From the NCBI RefSeq assembly GCF_001655615.1, contig NZ_CP011567.1:2179001-2243000 (forward strand): a stretch of 64,000 nucleotides of DNA, given 5' to 3'. The translations under genes were made by a program, and so were the position numbers. The DNA comes from Pseudomonas sp. GR 6-02 (GTDB lineage: Bacteria; Pseudomonadota; Gammaproteobacteria; Pseudomonadales; Pseudomonadaceae). Positions 37,468-45,600 of this stretch are shown here, one piece after another (position 1 is the first letter of the stretch; every line of letters begins with the position of its first letter). The notes beneath the pieces are model-generated. The model was not told the origin of the DNA. It made no database searches and worked only from the letters and a program-made list of their open reading frames with translations.

Positions 37468-37926
37468 TTAATGCCATTGATGCTTGATTTCCTGCCACTG
37501 GTCGTCTGACAGCCACTTATCTGCCGCCGGAAAGAAAATATTCTCCTCGGCGTCCATGTGATCGTAATATTTTTTGATGAAGTCATCGATAGTGTCAGCA
37601 ATTACTCTCGTTTCGTGAGTTGTATCCTTCAGCATCTTCAACTGTCCAGCAATGCGCCCAAATGCCTGATGATCTCGCTCGATATCCTTGACCCGTTGGT
37701 GGATCGGCGCCTCAGTCGCTAGCAAGGCCAGCCGAATAAGTTCTTCATTTTCATGGTGGTGTCGCTCTGCATCACCATGCAAGGCCTCCAGCATCGTGAA
37801 CAACAGCTTGCAGTCATCAGTTCCATCGGGTTCATGTCTGATTTTCCTCAGCAACTCTTTGATCTGAGTAATTTTCATAGACACTTCGTGATGATAGGTT
37901 AGAAGTTCTTTCAATAAAATGTTCAT
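37468..37926 (-). CDS. Hemerythrin HHE-domain protein
   Basis: A 152-residue four-helix bundle with a likely di-iron site. Candidate ligands are His12/His13 in TYHHEVSM, the H-x-x-x-E group in AERHHHENEELI, His in ERDHQAFGRI and the final YYDHMDAEENIFFPAA. Such proteins bind or sense oxygen, nitric oxide or iron in the cytoplasm. It is a single gene, reading leftward, with no regulator next to it. Base composition is lower in G+C than the core genes, which fits the accessory nature of this stretch. Confidence 0.88.
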   Translation of the reverse strand: MNILLKELLTYHHEVSMKITQIKELLRKIRHEPDGTDDCKLLFTMLEALHGDAERHHHENEELIRLALLATEAPIHQRVKDIERDHQAFGRIAGQLKMLKDTTHETRVIADTIDDFIKKYYDHMDAEENIFFPAADKWLSDDQWQEIKHQWH

Positions 37927-38331
37927 GTCAAATCCTCATCGCGATACCAGTAGTTCGCAAGGGTATCTACACATTTAAATTTCAATAATTTCAATATCTT
38001 ATTAAGCGTGCTCATTAGCATTATTTAATCTTTTTAGTATAGGTGAGCGCAAAGCCCTCGCGGCAGTAAATTTGCCGCCCTTGGAAAAAATTGAAATATC
38101 AAGTGTATGTTATATGCACTATTGATCTGCCGGATGTCCTCCAGCGAAAAAGGAAGGAAAAGCAGCGCCAAAATCGACAACCGCTAGGTGGAAAATCAAT
38201 TCCGGAGAAAAGCAGAAAGGGGAGGGGTTGAGCGTCTTGGTACGAGTAAATAAATCCGTCCCTCAGGGGCGGATTTATTTTGCGTATGAAATAGATCTGT
38301 CCAATTTTTACCATCCAAAAGATGGTTTATC
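37927..38331. other. Intergenic region with a strong hairpin
   Basis: These 405 bases are AT-rich near the hemerythrin start and hold no gene I can support. The main structure is the hairpin at 38248-38283, listed separately. Confidence 0.5.
38248..38283 (-). terminator. Rho-independent terminator after the immunity-like gene
   Basis: AAATAAATCCGTCCC (38248-38262) pairs with GGGGCGGATTTATTT (38266-38280) with one mismatch. Read on the minus strand it is a GC stem with a U-rich end, right for ending the PAAR-amidase transcript. Confidence 0.85.
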
Positions 38332-38619
38332 TTACCTTTTTTTGCATTCCTCAAGCTCGTTTTGGTTTTTCAATGTCGTAGTCACACCTAACCGATATTT
38401 ACAGTACTGGATGACCAACTGTCGCTCCGTGTCACTTAGCTCACTCAATTTTTTGTCATCTGATTCGTACGCGAAAATATTTTCAAACTTAATTTGAAAT
38501 GTCGGGTATTTCTTGATGAAAAATACTTTTTCCGGGTAGGCGTCTTCCATCCTTTCGTAAAAGCCGATGTAGAGGAAGGCGACGAGTATGGTCGGAACAA
38601 TGATAAGTAGAAATTTCAT
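38332..38619 (-). CDS. Small membrane-anchored protein, probable immunity to the amidase
   Basis: A 95-residue protein with one N-terminal hydrophobic segment (residues 3-20, FLLIIVPTILVAFLYIGF) and a charged 70-residue remainder (SELSDTERQLVIQYCKYRLG) that would face the periplasm. Its start overlaps the amidase stop by 4 bases (ATGA), the tight coupling usual for effector-immunity pairs. An immunity protein to a cell-wall amidase must act in the periplasm, which fits this topology. I recognise no family; the role is inferred from position. Confidence 0.6.
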   Translation of the reverse strand: MKFLLIIVPTILVAFLYIGFYERMEDAYPEKVFFIKKYPTFQIKFENIFAYESDDKKLSELSDTERQLVIQYCKYRLGVTTTLKNQNELEECKKR

Positions 38620-39326
38620 GATGCGGGTGGTCGTAACAGTTTGGTTTTAATTCGAAGGTTTCTCACCAGCTCCATCCCAATGTTGCCGGGACAAATCTTT
38701 CCTTCCCCGGCTTGCATGGGAAATTCCCGGTGTCCACCCAAAGTCGTCACCCTGAAAACGCTGGTCAGGGCTTGAATTAAGTTCAGTAGGGTGTCGATTT
38801 GTATGGCTGGGATTTTCTGGTCCATATTGCCGTTGATGGCTTCAAGAGCCTGACGGGCAAGGGCAACCACATCGCCACCTTCATCGGCGGTTGTCAAATT
38901 TTCTAGCAAAACGATGCCAATTACGCCCGTGTTGTAATTATGTACGCTTGAGCCTTTGAACCGGATGTCGCGTCCTTCGAATACTTTACCCATACAATCG
39001 ATGCCGTAGTGATAACCGATGTCATCGAACTTGGCCTGGTGCTCGCTCTGAATCGCACGCATCTGTCCTGCGCCGGCACCACAGCCGACACTTCTACCGG
39101 CATGGTGAAGTGCGATCATCGAGTAGTCCCAGTCATCGACCATTTCGCCTTTTGCTTTATGCGCTCCCCAAGATGATCGTTCTATAAACTCACCATTTTT
39201 GCGGACGAGTCTGAGGATCGCTTCTCTGGTAGCAGCTCTATCGTTGACGGTGATGGTAGTGGGCGCCGCTGGTTCTTTGGGTTTGACTTCGGTTGCTTTT
39301 GCTTCAGTAGTAAATTGTTCAGCCAT
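38616..39326 (-). CDS. PGRP/Amidase_2-type N-acetylmuramoyl-L-alanine amidase, probable T6SS effector
   Basis: A 236-residue peptidoglycan amidase of the PGRP/AmpD fold. Zinc ligands are His74 or His75 in MIALHHAGRS, His199 in LGGHREFP and Cys212 in KICPGN; Tyr105 in IGYHYGID is the usual catalytic tyrosine. The first 30 residues (TTEAKATEVKPKEPAAP) are a flexible linker, and there is no signal peptide, so export must use another route. It follows a PAAR protein by 6 bases and overlaps a small membrane protein, the layout of a type VI secretion effector with its spike tip and immunity. Confidence 0.85.
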   Translation of the reverse strand: MAEQFTTEAKATEVKPKEPAAPTTITVNDRAATREAILRLVRKNGEFIERSSWGAHKAKGEMVDDWDYSMIALHHAGRSVGCGAGAGQMRAIQSEHQAKFDDIGYHYGIDCMGKVFEGRDIRFKGSSVHNYNTGVIGIVLLENLTTADEGGDVVALARQALEAINGNMDQKIPAIQIDTLLNLIQALTSVFRVTTLGGHREFPMQAGEGKICPGNIGMELVRNLRIKTKLLRPPAS

Positions 39327-39332
39327 GTTTGA

Positions 39333-39866
39333 TCAATCCGTGAGTTCGCTAAGCGTCCGAGCAGGAGAGATAAAGTAAATGCTCACAGAAATAGTGGCAT
39401 CTTTGATGGGGGTTTTGACGTGCGCTATTCCTGCACCATCGGTGATACCAATGATCTTTTCACCGTTAATAGTGGCAGTGAAACTTCTTCCGGCTAAAGG
39501 TTGACCGGTTTCGCTATCGACGATGCTGAAGCTGTGTCCGTAGGTTTTTTGCAGTAAAAGCGGAAGTGGGGGCATGAACGGTGCTGGTGTATGCGAATCA
39601 CCGATGATCACAGTGCCTGACCCACCAATCACGACGTCGCCATGGGTTCCGACAGTGCCGACCAGTGCAGCGTTCTTGCCATTGATGAAGACCGTTGCTG
39701 CTACGCTCGAGACTAGAGCGCTGCCACAGGTGCAGGCATCGCCTTTGGTCGCGGCTGCAAGACCGTCGAAGAACACGTTGGGAGAGCCAGAGGCGATGGC
39801 TTTTGGGCCGTGCCCAGGCATGGGACAACTGGTGGGGTCGGTGATACGTGCGGCGGGCTTTGCCAT
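39333..39866 (-). CDS. PAAR-domain protein (type VI spike tip)
   Basis: A 177-residue protein. Residues 1-100 are a PAAR domain: start KPAARITDPTSCPMPGHGP, then SPNVFFDGLAAATKGDACTCG and TVFINGKNAALVGTVGTHGD, GSGTVIIGD. It sharpens the VgrG spike of the T6SS and carries effectors. The last 70 residues form a small beta domain (GQPLAGRSFTATINGEKIIG), similar to domains that link PAAR proteins to their cargo, here probably the amidase encoded 6 bases downstream. No other T6SS genes are in the window, so it is an orphan module. Confidence 0.9.
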   Translation of the reverse strand: MAKPAARITDPTSCPMPGHGPKAIASGSPNVFFDGLAAATKGDACTCGSALVSSVAATVFINGKNAALVGTVGTHGDVVIGGSGTVIIGDSHTPAPFMPPLPLLLQKTYGHSFSIVDSETGQPLAGRSFTATINGEKIIGITDGAGIAHVKTPIKDATISVSIYFISPARTLSELTD

Positions 39867-39975
39867 GTTTGACTTCCTGTCAACGAATTTACCGGGGGCG
39901 ACTGTATCAGAGTTGCTTTGAAAGGTGGCTGAGGCGCGAGGAGCTCACGCTCCCCGCGCCGATGTACAACATTAA

Positions 39976-40338
39976 TTACTCAGACGGCTCGACCTTATCC
40001 AACGCCTGATTCACCGCCAGCTCCCCCAACATGACCACCTGCGCAATACCCAGCAGGGTTTTGCGGTGTGTCCCCTCCAGCAGCGCAGCAAAATCATTTA
40101 GCATAACCGTGGCCGAGCCCAATGACTCGCAGGCGTTGGCCAGCAGGGATTCGGTGTTGTACTTCGGGTTGGCTAGGAACATGCGCTCGGGCTCGTTGGC
40201 CGTGGCCATGATTTGAGCAGCCGGTTTGAGGTAGTGGTCGAGGGCGCGTTCGGCGGCTTCGTGGAGTTTTTTTGAGTCGAGTGATTCGTAAGGGGATGTC
40301 GGGTCTGTGACCGGCGGGTTGGGTGTGGCCTTGAACAT
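39976..40338 (-). CDS. DUF6124 family protein
   Basis: A 120-residue, mostly helical protein found in many copies in Pseudomonas genomes. The recognised pattern is a Pro/Thr-rich start (KATPNPPVTDPTSPYESLD), followed by AAERALDHYL and a C-terminal helix pair (LLGIAQVVMLGELAVNQAL). No function is known, and I see no membrane segment or catalytic motif. A structured, non-coding region lies just upstream (40407-40559) and probably forms its leader. Confidence 0.75.
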   Translation of the reverse strand: MFKATPNPPVTDPTSPYESLDSKKLHEAAERALDHYLKPAAQIMATANEPERMFLANPKYNTESLLANACESLGSATVMLNDFAALLEGTHRKTLLGIAQVVMLGELAVNQALDKVEPSE

Positions 40339-40406
40339 GGTGAAACTCCTGATTATTCATTAGGAGCTACCAGCATCACTTGCAGATGATGGGTGGCAGC
40401 TATGCG

Positions 40407-40559
40407 CGGGTCTGCAAGACCGGGAAACCAGGAACCCGGCAGACCCGAAGGTCTCCCGCACAAAGCCGCCATTGAGCGGACACAAACGAGTGTCCTACGG
40501 TAGGGCTATGCGACTGGTATTCCGGCGGGCTTGCAGACCCGATCACTGATGAGCAGTGA
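40407..40559 (-). ncRNA. Structured region upstream of the DUF6124 gene (possible leader RNA)
   Basis: CGGGTCTGCAAG (40407-40418) and CTTGCAGACCCG (40530-40541) are perfect 12-base complements about 110 bases apart, and TCACTG/CAGTGA (40543-40559) makes a second hairpin. No gene is supported in the 491 bases from 40339 to 40829. A folded leader of the leftward DUF6124 transcript is my inference; a mobile repeat is the alternative. Confidence 0.35.
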
Positions 40560-40829
40560 CGGGAATCAAGTTACCGGCGGGAGCGCCAGGCGCACAGCCG
40601 GCGGATTCTGGCGCAGTCGTAGGCAACGACGCAAGGCGTTGTAGCCTTGGTGAAGTAACGGTGAGTGTCTTTAAACGCTCATCTAAACAGGTGGGTCGCT
40701 TCAGAAAAAACAAGGATGCTGAACCAACGCTGTCGCTCAGCAATGTTTCATCAAGTTGGGCAGGCTCGCGGCATAGGATGACTACCTAAGACCGTGCTGC
40801 CTCACCTCCAGCCCACAGGAAACAACAAG

Positions 40830-41027
40830 ATGATCTCGAACCTCTTCAAAGCCATGCTGATCACCGGTGCTTTGCTCTTGAGCGCCTGTTCGGGTGTGAG
40901 CACCAGTTCCTGTTTTTCAGAAGGCTGCCAACAATTCGATGGCCATAACCCCAACAAGGTGAACTTTGGTGGGAGCGCCATCGGCAACAGCTTTAATGAG
41001 TACAGCTCGGGCTTGCTGCACGACTAA
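40830..41027 (+). CDS. Small lipoprotein, 65 residues
   Basis: Exported lipoprotein with signal SNLFKAMLITGALLL and lipobox L-S-A-C (Cys at residue 20). The mature part is about 46 residues with three more cysteines-or-serines rich positions (GVSTSSCFSEGCQQF) and an Asn/Gly-rich tail. Two of the cysteines may form a disulfide. No family is known to me. ATG 40830 is preceded by CAGGAAA. A perfect hairpin follows the stop. Confidence 0.65.
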   Translation: MISNLFKAMLITGALLLSACSGVSTSSCFSEGCQQFDGHNPNKVNFGGSAIGNSFNEYSSGLLHD

Positions 41028-41033
41028 GGAATG

Positions 41034-41065
41034 ACGCAACGGCTGGGGTGTTTTCGCCGTTGCGT
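41034..41065 (+). terminator. Hairpin after the small lipoprotein gene
   Basis: ACGCAACGGC (41034-41043) and GCCGTTGCGT (41056-41065) form a perfect 10-bp stem. The T-run after it is weak (GATTT). Confidence 0.7.
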
Positions 41066-41102
41066 GATTTACCTGATGAACCGCGTGTTCTGATTTTACG
41101 AC

Positions 41103-41140
41103 TGCTGCGCAGCCGAACGCAGGCTGCGCCAGCTGCTACG
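41103..41140. repeat. REP-like hairpin
   Basis: GCAGCC-GAACGCA-GGCTGC with flanking CTGCTGC and AGCTGCTAC, in the converging gap between the lipoprotein gene and the dehydratase-like gene. It is typical of Pseudomonas REP units of another subclass. Confidence 0.6.
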
Positions 41141-41157
41141 GGGAATGGACTAACGGG

Positions 41158-41949
41158 CTATTTAGCCTCTGGCACCGCGATCCACTGACCCAGAATTTTC
41201 TGGTAATTCCCCGTCACCTTGGCCAAATGCAGCCACTGATCGACATACATCTTCCAGCTGATGTCATCCCGCGGCAGCAGATATGCCTTCTCCCCATACT
41301 GCATGTATTGCGTCGGGTTGACCGCGCACAACCCCGGTTTGAGTTTCTGCTGATACAGCGCTTCCGACGCATCGGTGATCATCACGTCAGCCTTCTTGTC
41401 CAGCAGTTCCTGGAAGATGGTCACGTTGTCGTGCAGCTGCAATTGCGCCTTGGGCAGGAAGGCGTGGACGAAGGCTTCGTTGGTGCCGCCGGCCGGTTCG
41501 ACCAGGCGAACCGAAGGCTGGTTGATTTGTTCGAGGGTCTGGTATTTCGCCTGATCTTCGCAGCGCACCAGCGGGATTTTGCCGTCGACGTCCAGGGTGG
41601 TGCTGAAGAAGGCTTTTTTCTGGCGTTCCAGGGTGACGGAGATGCCGCCGACGCCGATGTCGCATTTGCCCGCGAGCATGTCGGGCATCAGGGTTTTCCA
41701 GGTGGTCTGGACCCACTCGACCTTCGCTCCCAGGCTGTCGGCCAGTGAGCGGGCCATGGCGATGTCGATGCCCGAGTATTCGCCGTCTTCACCTTTGAAG
41801 GTATAGGGTTTGTAGTCGCCTGTGGTGCAAACGCGCAGTTGGCTTTGTTGCAGGACGGTGTCCAGGTGCGAAGGGCTTTGCTCTGCCTGAGCGCCGCAGG
41901 ATAGCGCCAGCAGGCCACTGAGCAGCAATGTGCTTTTTATGGTTTTCAT
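41158..41949 (-). CDS. Periplasmic cyclohexadienyl dehydratase-like protein (PheC family, SBP fold)
   Basis: A 263-residue exported protein with signal peptide (STLLLSGLLALSCGAQA) and the solute-binding type II fold. The pattern LRVCTTGDYKPYTFKG, ISVTLERQKKAFFS, PAGGTNEAF and EKAYLLPRDD is nearly that of PheC, which converts prephenate or arogenate to phenylpyruvate or phenylalanine in the periplasm. It could also be an amino-acid ABC binding protein, because folds are the same. No permease or ATPase gene is adjacent, which favours the enzyme. Confidence 0.7.
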   Translation of the reverse strand: MKTIKSTLLLSGLLALSCGAQAEQSPSHLDTVLQQSQLRVCTTGDYKPYTFKGEDGEYSGIDIAMARSLADSLGAKVEWVQTTWKTLMPDMLAGKCDIGVGGISVTLERQKKAFFSTTLDVDGKIPLVRCEDQAKYQTLEQINQPSVRLVEPAGGTNEAFVHAFLPKAQLQLHDNVTIFQELLDKKADVMITDASEALYQQKLKPGLCAVNPTQYMQYGEKAYLLPRDDISWKMYVDQWLHLAKVTGNYQKILGQWIAVPEAK

Positions 41950-42030
41950 CGTTATCGGGCTTTTGTGATGGAGTGGGGGGCAAGGCTGGATCAGTGTAGT
42001 GAAACCGCTTCCTGGCTGTCAGCAATGTGC

Positions 42031-44199
42031 TCAGTCAATCACGGCCCGGCGCAGGCGCAAGGCATTGAACACCACTGAGGCAGAGCTCACGCTCATGGCC
42101 AGTGCCGCCACCAACGGGGACAGCAAATGCCCGGTCAACGGGTAGAACAACCCGGCGGCGAGGGGGATACCCATGGCGTTGTAGGCCAGGGCAAAGGCAA
42201 GGTTCTGGTGCATGTTGCGCACGGTTGCCACCGACAGGTTGCGGGCATGCAGAATGCCGAGCAGGTCGCCCTTGACCAGGGTGACTTGAGCGCTGTTCAT
42301 CGCGACATCGGTGCCAGTGCCCATGGCGATACCGACGTCGGCACGGGCCAGGGCCGGGGCGTCGTTGATGCCGTCGCCGGCCATTGCCACTCGGTGCCCG
42401 CGTTCCTGCAATGCGGCGGCCAGGCGTTCCTTGTCCTGTGGCTTGACCTCGCCGTGGACTTCTTCGATACCCAGTTGGCGGGCGACGGCACGGGCAGTGG
42501 TGAGGCCGTCTCCGGTTGCCATGATCACCCGCACGCCATCGGCCTGCAGGCGTTCGACAGCGAGCCGGGTGGTGGGTTTGATCGGGTCGGCGACGGCGAG
42601 CAACCCCGCGAGCACGCCATCCACGGCCAGGTACATGATGCTGGTTCCGTCGCTGCGCAGTTGCTCGGCTTGAGGTTGCAAGGCTTCCAGGGCGATGCCG
42701 GCTTCTGCCATCAGGGCGGTGTTGCCCAGTTGAACACGGTGCCTGTCGACCTGGCCGCGCACGCCGATGCCTGACGCCGACTCGAACGTCTGCGCTGTGC
42801 TCAACACCAAGCCATTGGCGCGTGCATGTTCGACGATGGCGTGGGCCAACGGGTGCTCGCTGCCCTGGTCGAGGCTGGCGGCCAGGCGCAGCACCTCGTC
42901 AGCACTGTAGCCAGGCGCAGGTTCGACGCTGTGAAACGCCGGGCGGCCTTCGGTGAGGGTGCCGGTCTTGTCCACGATCAGGGTGTCGATTTTGCGCAGG
43001 TTTTCGATCGCCGCCGCATCCCGAAAGAGCACGCCGCTGCTGGCCGCCTTGCCGGTGGCGACCATCACCGACATCGGTGTGGCCAGGCCGAGGGCACACG
43101 GGCAGGCGATGATCAGCACCGCCACTGCATTGATGAGGCCGAACACCCAGCTCGGTTGTGGCCCCCACAACCCCCAGCCGACAAAAGTCAGGACGGCAAT
43201 GGCGATCACCACCATGACGAAGTAGCCAGCAATCACGTCCGCCAGGCGTTGCATCGGTGCTTTGGAGCGTTGTGCCTGGACCACCATCTGCACAATTTGC
43301 GCAAGCACGGTGGCTGAGCCCACCTTCTGCGCCTGCATCACCAGGCTGCCGTGGGTATTGAGGGTGGCGCCGATCAGCCCGTCACCAGGGCGTTTCATCA
43401 CGGGGACCGGCTCGCCTGTGAGCATGGACTCGTCCACCGCGCTTTCGCCCTGCAACACCACACCATCGACCGGGACCTTCTCGCCGGGGCGCACGCGCAA
43501 GGTGTCGCCGCTGTGCACATGGCTCAGTGCAATGTCTGTTTCGCTGCCGTCGGTGTTGATCCGGCGCGCAGTCTTGGGCGCCAGGCCGAGCAGTGATTTG
43601 ATCGCGGCCGAGGTTTGCGAGCGCGCCTTGAGTTCCAGCATCTGTCCGAGCAGCGTCAGGGAAATAATGACCGCCGCTGCTTCGTAGTACACGCCAACCC
43701 GGCCGTCCATCATGAAGGTGGCTGGAAACAGGCCGGGTGTCAGGGTGGCGGCAAGGCTATAGAGGAAGGCCGCCGCGGTGCCGAGGCCGATCAGCGTCCA
43801 CATGTTGGGGCTGCGCTGGATGACCGAACGGGCGCCGCGCACATAGAACGGCCAGCCGGCCCAAAGCACGACGGGCGTGGCGAGCACCAGTTCGACCAGG
43901 TTCTGTGTGGCGCCGTGAAACAGGCTCAAGCCATGGCTGCCCATCGCCAGTGCGGTCACCGCCAGAGTCAGAGGAAGGGTCCACCAGAAGCGCCGGGAAA
44001 AGTCCACGAGCTCAGGGTTGTCCGATTCCTCCAGTTCGGGCAACACCGGCTCAAGGGTCATGCCGCACTTGGGGCATGTACCCGGACTGCGCTGGCGGAT
44101 CTCCGGGTGCATGGGGCAGGTGTACTCTTTTTCGGTCGTCGGCTCCGCCGCCTGCTGCGCCAAAGCAGGTGATTTGAGGTGATCGAGATGGCGATGCAT
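42031..44199 (-). CDS. Copper-exporting P1B-type ATPase
   Basis: A 722-residue inner-membrane pump. Instead of the CxxC ferredoxin-like domain, the N terminus has a YHS-like heavy-metal-binding segment (YTCPMHPEI at 26-34, CPKCGM at 42-47). The membrane metal site CPC is at 366-368, DKTGT at 410-414, the SEHPLAHA histidine-proline motif follows, and [11 protein letters not shown] is the hinge. These mark a Cu(+)-type P1B ATPase. It is followed upstream by DUF2933 and Met-rich genes on the same strand, and this unit has an Anr/FNR box at 45022. Copper export, possibly linked to cuproprotein assembly, is likely. Confidence 0.92.
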   Translation of the reverse strand: MHRHLDHLKSPALAQQAAEPTTEKEYTCPMHPEIRQRSPGTCPKCGMTLEPVLPELEESDNPELVDFSRRFWWTLPLTLAVTALAMGSHGLSLFHGATQNLVELVLATPVVLWAGWPFYVRGARSVIQRSPNMWTLIGLGTAAAFLYSLAATLTPGLFPATFMMDGRVGVYYEAAAVIISLTLLGQMLELKARSQTSAAIKSLLGLAPKTARRINTDGSETDIALSHVHSGDTLRVRPGEKVPVDGVVLQGESAVDESMLTGEPVPVMKRPGDGLIGATLNTHGSLVMQAQKVGSATVLAQIVQMVVQAQRSKAPMQRLADVIAGYFVMVVIAIAVLTFVGWGLWGPQPSWVFGLINAVAVLIIACPCALGLATPMSVMVATGKAASSGVLFRDAAAIENLRKIDTLIVDKTGTLTEGRPAFHSVEPAPGYSADEVLRLAASLDQGSEHPLAHAIVEHARANGLVLSTAQTFESASGIGVRGQVDRHRVQLGNTALMAEAGIALEALQPQAEQLRSDGTSIMYLAVDGVLAGLLAVADPIKPTTRLAVERLQADGVRVIMATGDGLTTARAVARQLGIEEVHGEVKPQDKERLAAALQERGHRVAMAGDGINDAPALARADVGIAMGTGTDVAMNSAQVTLVKGDLLGILHARNLSVATVRNMHQNLAFALAYNAMGIPLAAGLFYPLTGHLLSPLVAALAMSVSSASVVFNALRLRRAVID

Positions 44200-44202
44200 G
44201 GG

Positions 44203-44406
44203 TCAGTGTCTGCCGTGGTGATGCCCGAACAGGTGCATTAGCGGGCACAGCAATAGAATCAGATAGGGCAAAAGCGGGTAGATATGACCGTAATGCTCGC
44301 GGGCCAGGTAGAACAGTCCGATCACCAGCAGCATGCCTAGCGCGATGCCGGGTTTGCTGCGCCAGAATGAGGTGGCTGGAGGTGTCGAGGGGTTTGAGTG
44401 GTTCAT
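44203..44406 (-). CDS. DUF2933 small membrane protein
   Basis: A 67-residue protein with one or two hydrophobic stretches (GIALGMLLVIGLFYLA, IYPLLPYLILLLCPLMHLF) and a histidine-rich C terminus (HLFGHHHGRH). DUF2933 proteins are common next to copper ATPases and heavy-metal genes; the His tail suggests metal binding. It ends 3 bases before the ATPase start, so it is co-transcribed. Confidence 0.85.
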   Translation of the reverse strand: MNHSNPSTPPATSFWRSKPGIALGMLLVIGLFYLAREHYGHIYPLLPYLILLLCPLMHLFGHHHGRH

Positions 44407-44500
44407 GTGATGCGCTCCGTTCTGACGAAAATCTTCCGGGGTGTCGTCCGGCTATGCCGGCCAATGCCAACCGTCTACGACGGGGGCCATGGCGCGATGC

Positions 44501-44905
44501 TTATTGGCCCATCGGCATCTTCATCATCATGGATTGCTGATCCATCATTTTCATCATCATGTCCATCATCGCCGTATCCGAGCTGCCCTTGCCACCGGAC
44601 ATGCCCATGCCCATCCCCATACCTCTGCAATTGTCGTGCAGCATGCCGAGGCTTGTTCTCATCGTAGTCATGGCTTCCTGCATGGCTGCCCGGCGTTCGG
44701 CCGGGGTTTTGGCGGCGATCATTTTGTCGTGGGCCGCCTGCATTTTCTTCATCTGTTCGCTCATGGCCTTGTCTTGCATGGGCGTGGCTTGGGTTGCGTC
44801 CTCGGAGGGGGCGGCGGGCGTTGTTTCGGGGTATTCGGCAGCCAGCGTCAGCAATGGGCTGCTCATGACCAGTGCGGCCAGGAGGGACTTGACGTAGATG
44901 TGCAT
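44501..44905 (-). CDS. Periplasmic Met-rich copper-associated protein
   Basis: A 134-residue exported protein with signal peptide (YVKSLLAALVMSSPLLTLAA). A helical middle (SEQMKKMQAAHDKMIAAKTPAERRAAM) and a methionine-rich tail (GMGMGMGMSGGKG, MMDMMMKMMDQQSMMM) follow, holding over twenty Met, so it should bind Cu(+). It is the first gene of the leftward unit with DUF2933 and the ATPase. I start it at ATG 44905; the open frame extends upstream without a signal peptide. The Anr box lies 117 bases upstream. Confidence 0.8.
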   Translation of the reverse strand: MHIYVKSLLAALVMSSPLLTLAAEYPETTPAAPSEDATQATPMQDKAMSEQMKKMQAAHDKMIAAKTPAERRAAMQEAMTTMRTSLGMLHDNCRGMGMGMGMSGGKGSSDTAMMDMMMKMMDQQSMMMKMPMGQ

Positions 44906-45021
44906 GGCGATCTCCACAGTGATAACGCGGATCGGCAGCGTCGGATGGCTGCGGACCAAGGTATGTTGTGTTCCCGTTAGAGGGAGTGATCTTGAACTTA
45001 CGCCACGGTCGCAGGGCGTTG

Positions 45022-45035
45022 TTGATCCATATCAA
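45022..45035 (-). promoter_or_regulatory. Anr/FNR box before the copper ATPase unit
   Basis: TTGATCCATATCAA is a perfect match to TTGAT-N4-ATCAA. It is 117 bases upstream of the Met-rich protein start. If centred at -41.5, transcription would start near 44987, with TAAGTT or CAAGAT as a possible -10. Low-oxygen activation of the copper unit is inferred. Confidence 0.75.
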
Positions 45036-45132
45036 ACGACGTCCACAGAGGTTTGTTGTGCTGCCAGGGTGACATTCCAATGGCTGATACGTGTCAGGCA
45101 AGGCCCGACACGTATCCCTCTATATGAGTTGT

Positions 45133-45474
45133 TTATCCACAAGCCACGGACTTCGAACTCTTAAGGTGAGCTTCAATCGAGTTGCTAGCAGAGTGGACTC
45201 TTACTCCCTTGAGTTTATCGAGTGGCGGGTCTTTCCAAAGTTTTGATGCGTCGATGGGAAGGATGACCTGTATAGCAGCCCCTTGGGGCGGATCAGCAAC
45301 AAAATCGAAGTCCTGAATGCCGTCCGGTGGGAACTGGATATAAACCCGTGGCTCCAGTCTCGGGTTTGTCCATCCACCAGAATTCACCAGGCCAATTGCC
45401 GATATGTGTAGCTGCGGTGGATTTGATTTAAGTATTTTTAAGTCGACATCCACTACTTTCATCACGTCAGCCAT
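45133..45474 (-). CDS. Unknown 113-residue protein downstream of the caspase-like gene
   Basis: A beta-rich, cytoplasmic-looking protein without a signal peptide or known domain: MKVVDVDLKILKSNPPQLHI, VYIQFPPDGIQDFDFVA and AIQVILPIDA are likely strands. ATG 45474 has AAGGAG at good distance. It lies 126 bases after the clan-CD-like protein on the same strand, so the two may be co-transcribed. A partner or immunity role is only a guess from position. Confidence 0.5.
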   Translation of the reverse strand: MADVMKVVDVDLKILKSNPPQLHISAIGLVNSGGWTNPRLEPRVYIQFPPDGIQDFDFVADPPQGAAIQVILPIDASKLWKDPPLDKLKGVRVHSASNSIEAHLKSSKSVACG

Positions 45475-45600
45475 TTTCGAACTCCTTTCGATAATTGCGC
45501 CGCTTTTTTTCACCTTGGCGCTTGGGTGTCAACCCTTAAGCCTTTGCGCCCTTTAATGATTGAGCGACGCGTCAGCCTATTGTCTTAAAACTATCTTAAA

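Noticed and set aside
38099..38314. A 71-codon open frame on the minus strand before the immunity-like gene
   Set aside because: It runs through the terminator hairpin and is rich in Phe/Trp/Arg without any pattern.
40556..40789. A 77-codon open frame after the structured region
   Set aside because: It begins inside the CAGTGA hairpin and has no recognisable domain or good ribosome binding site. It probably is part of the non-coding stretch.
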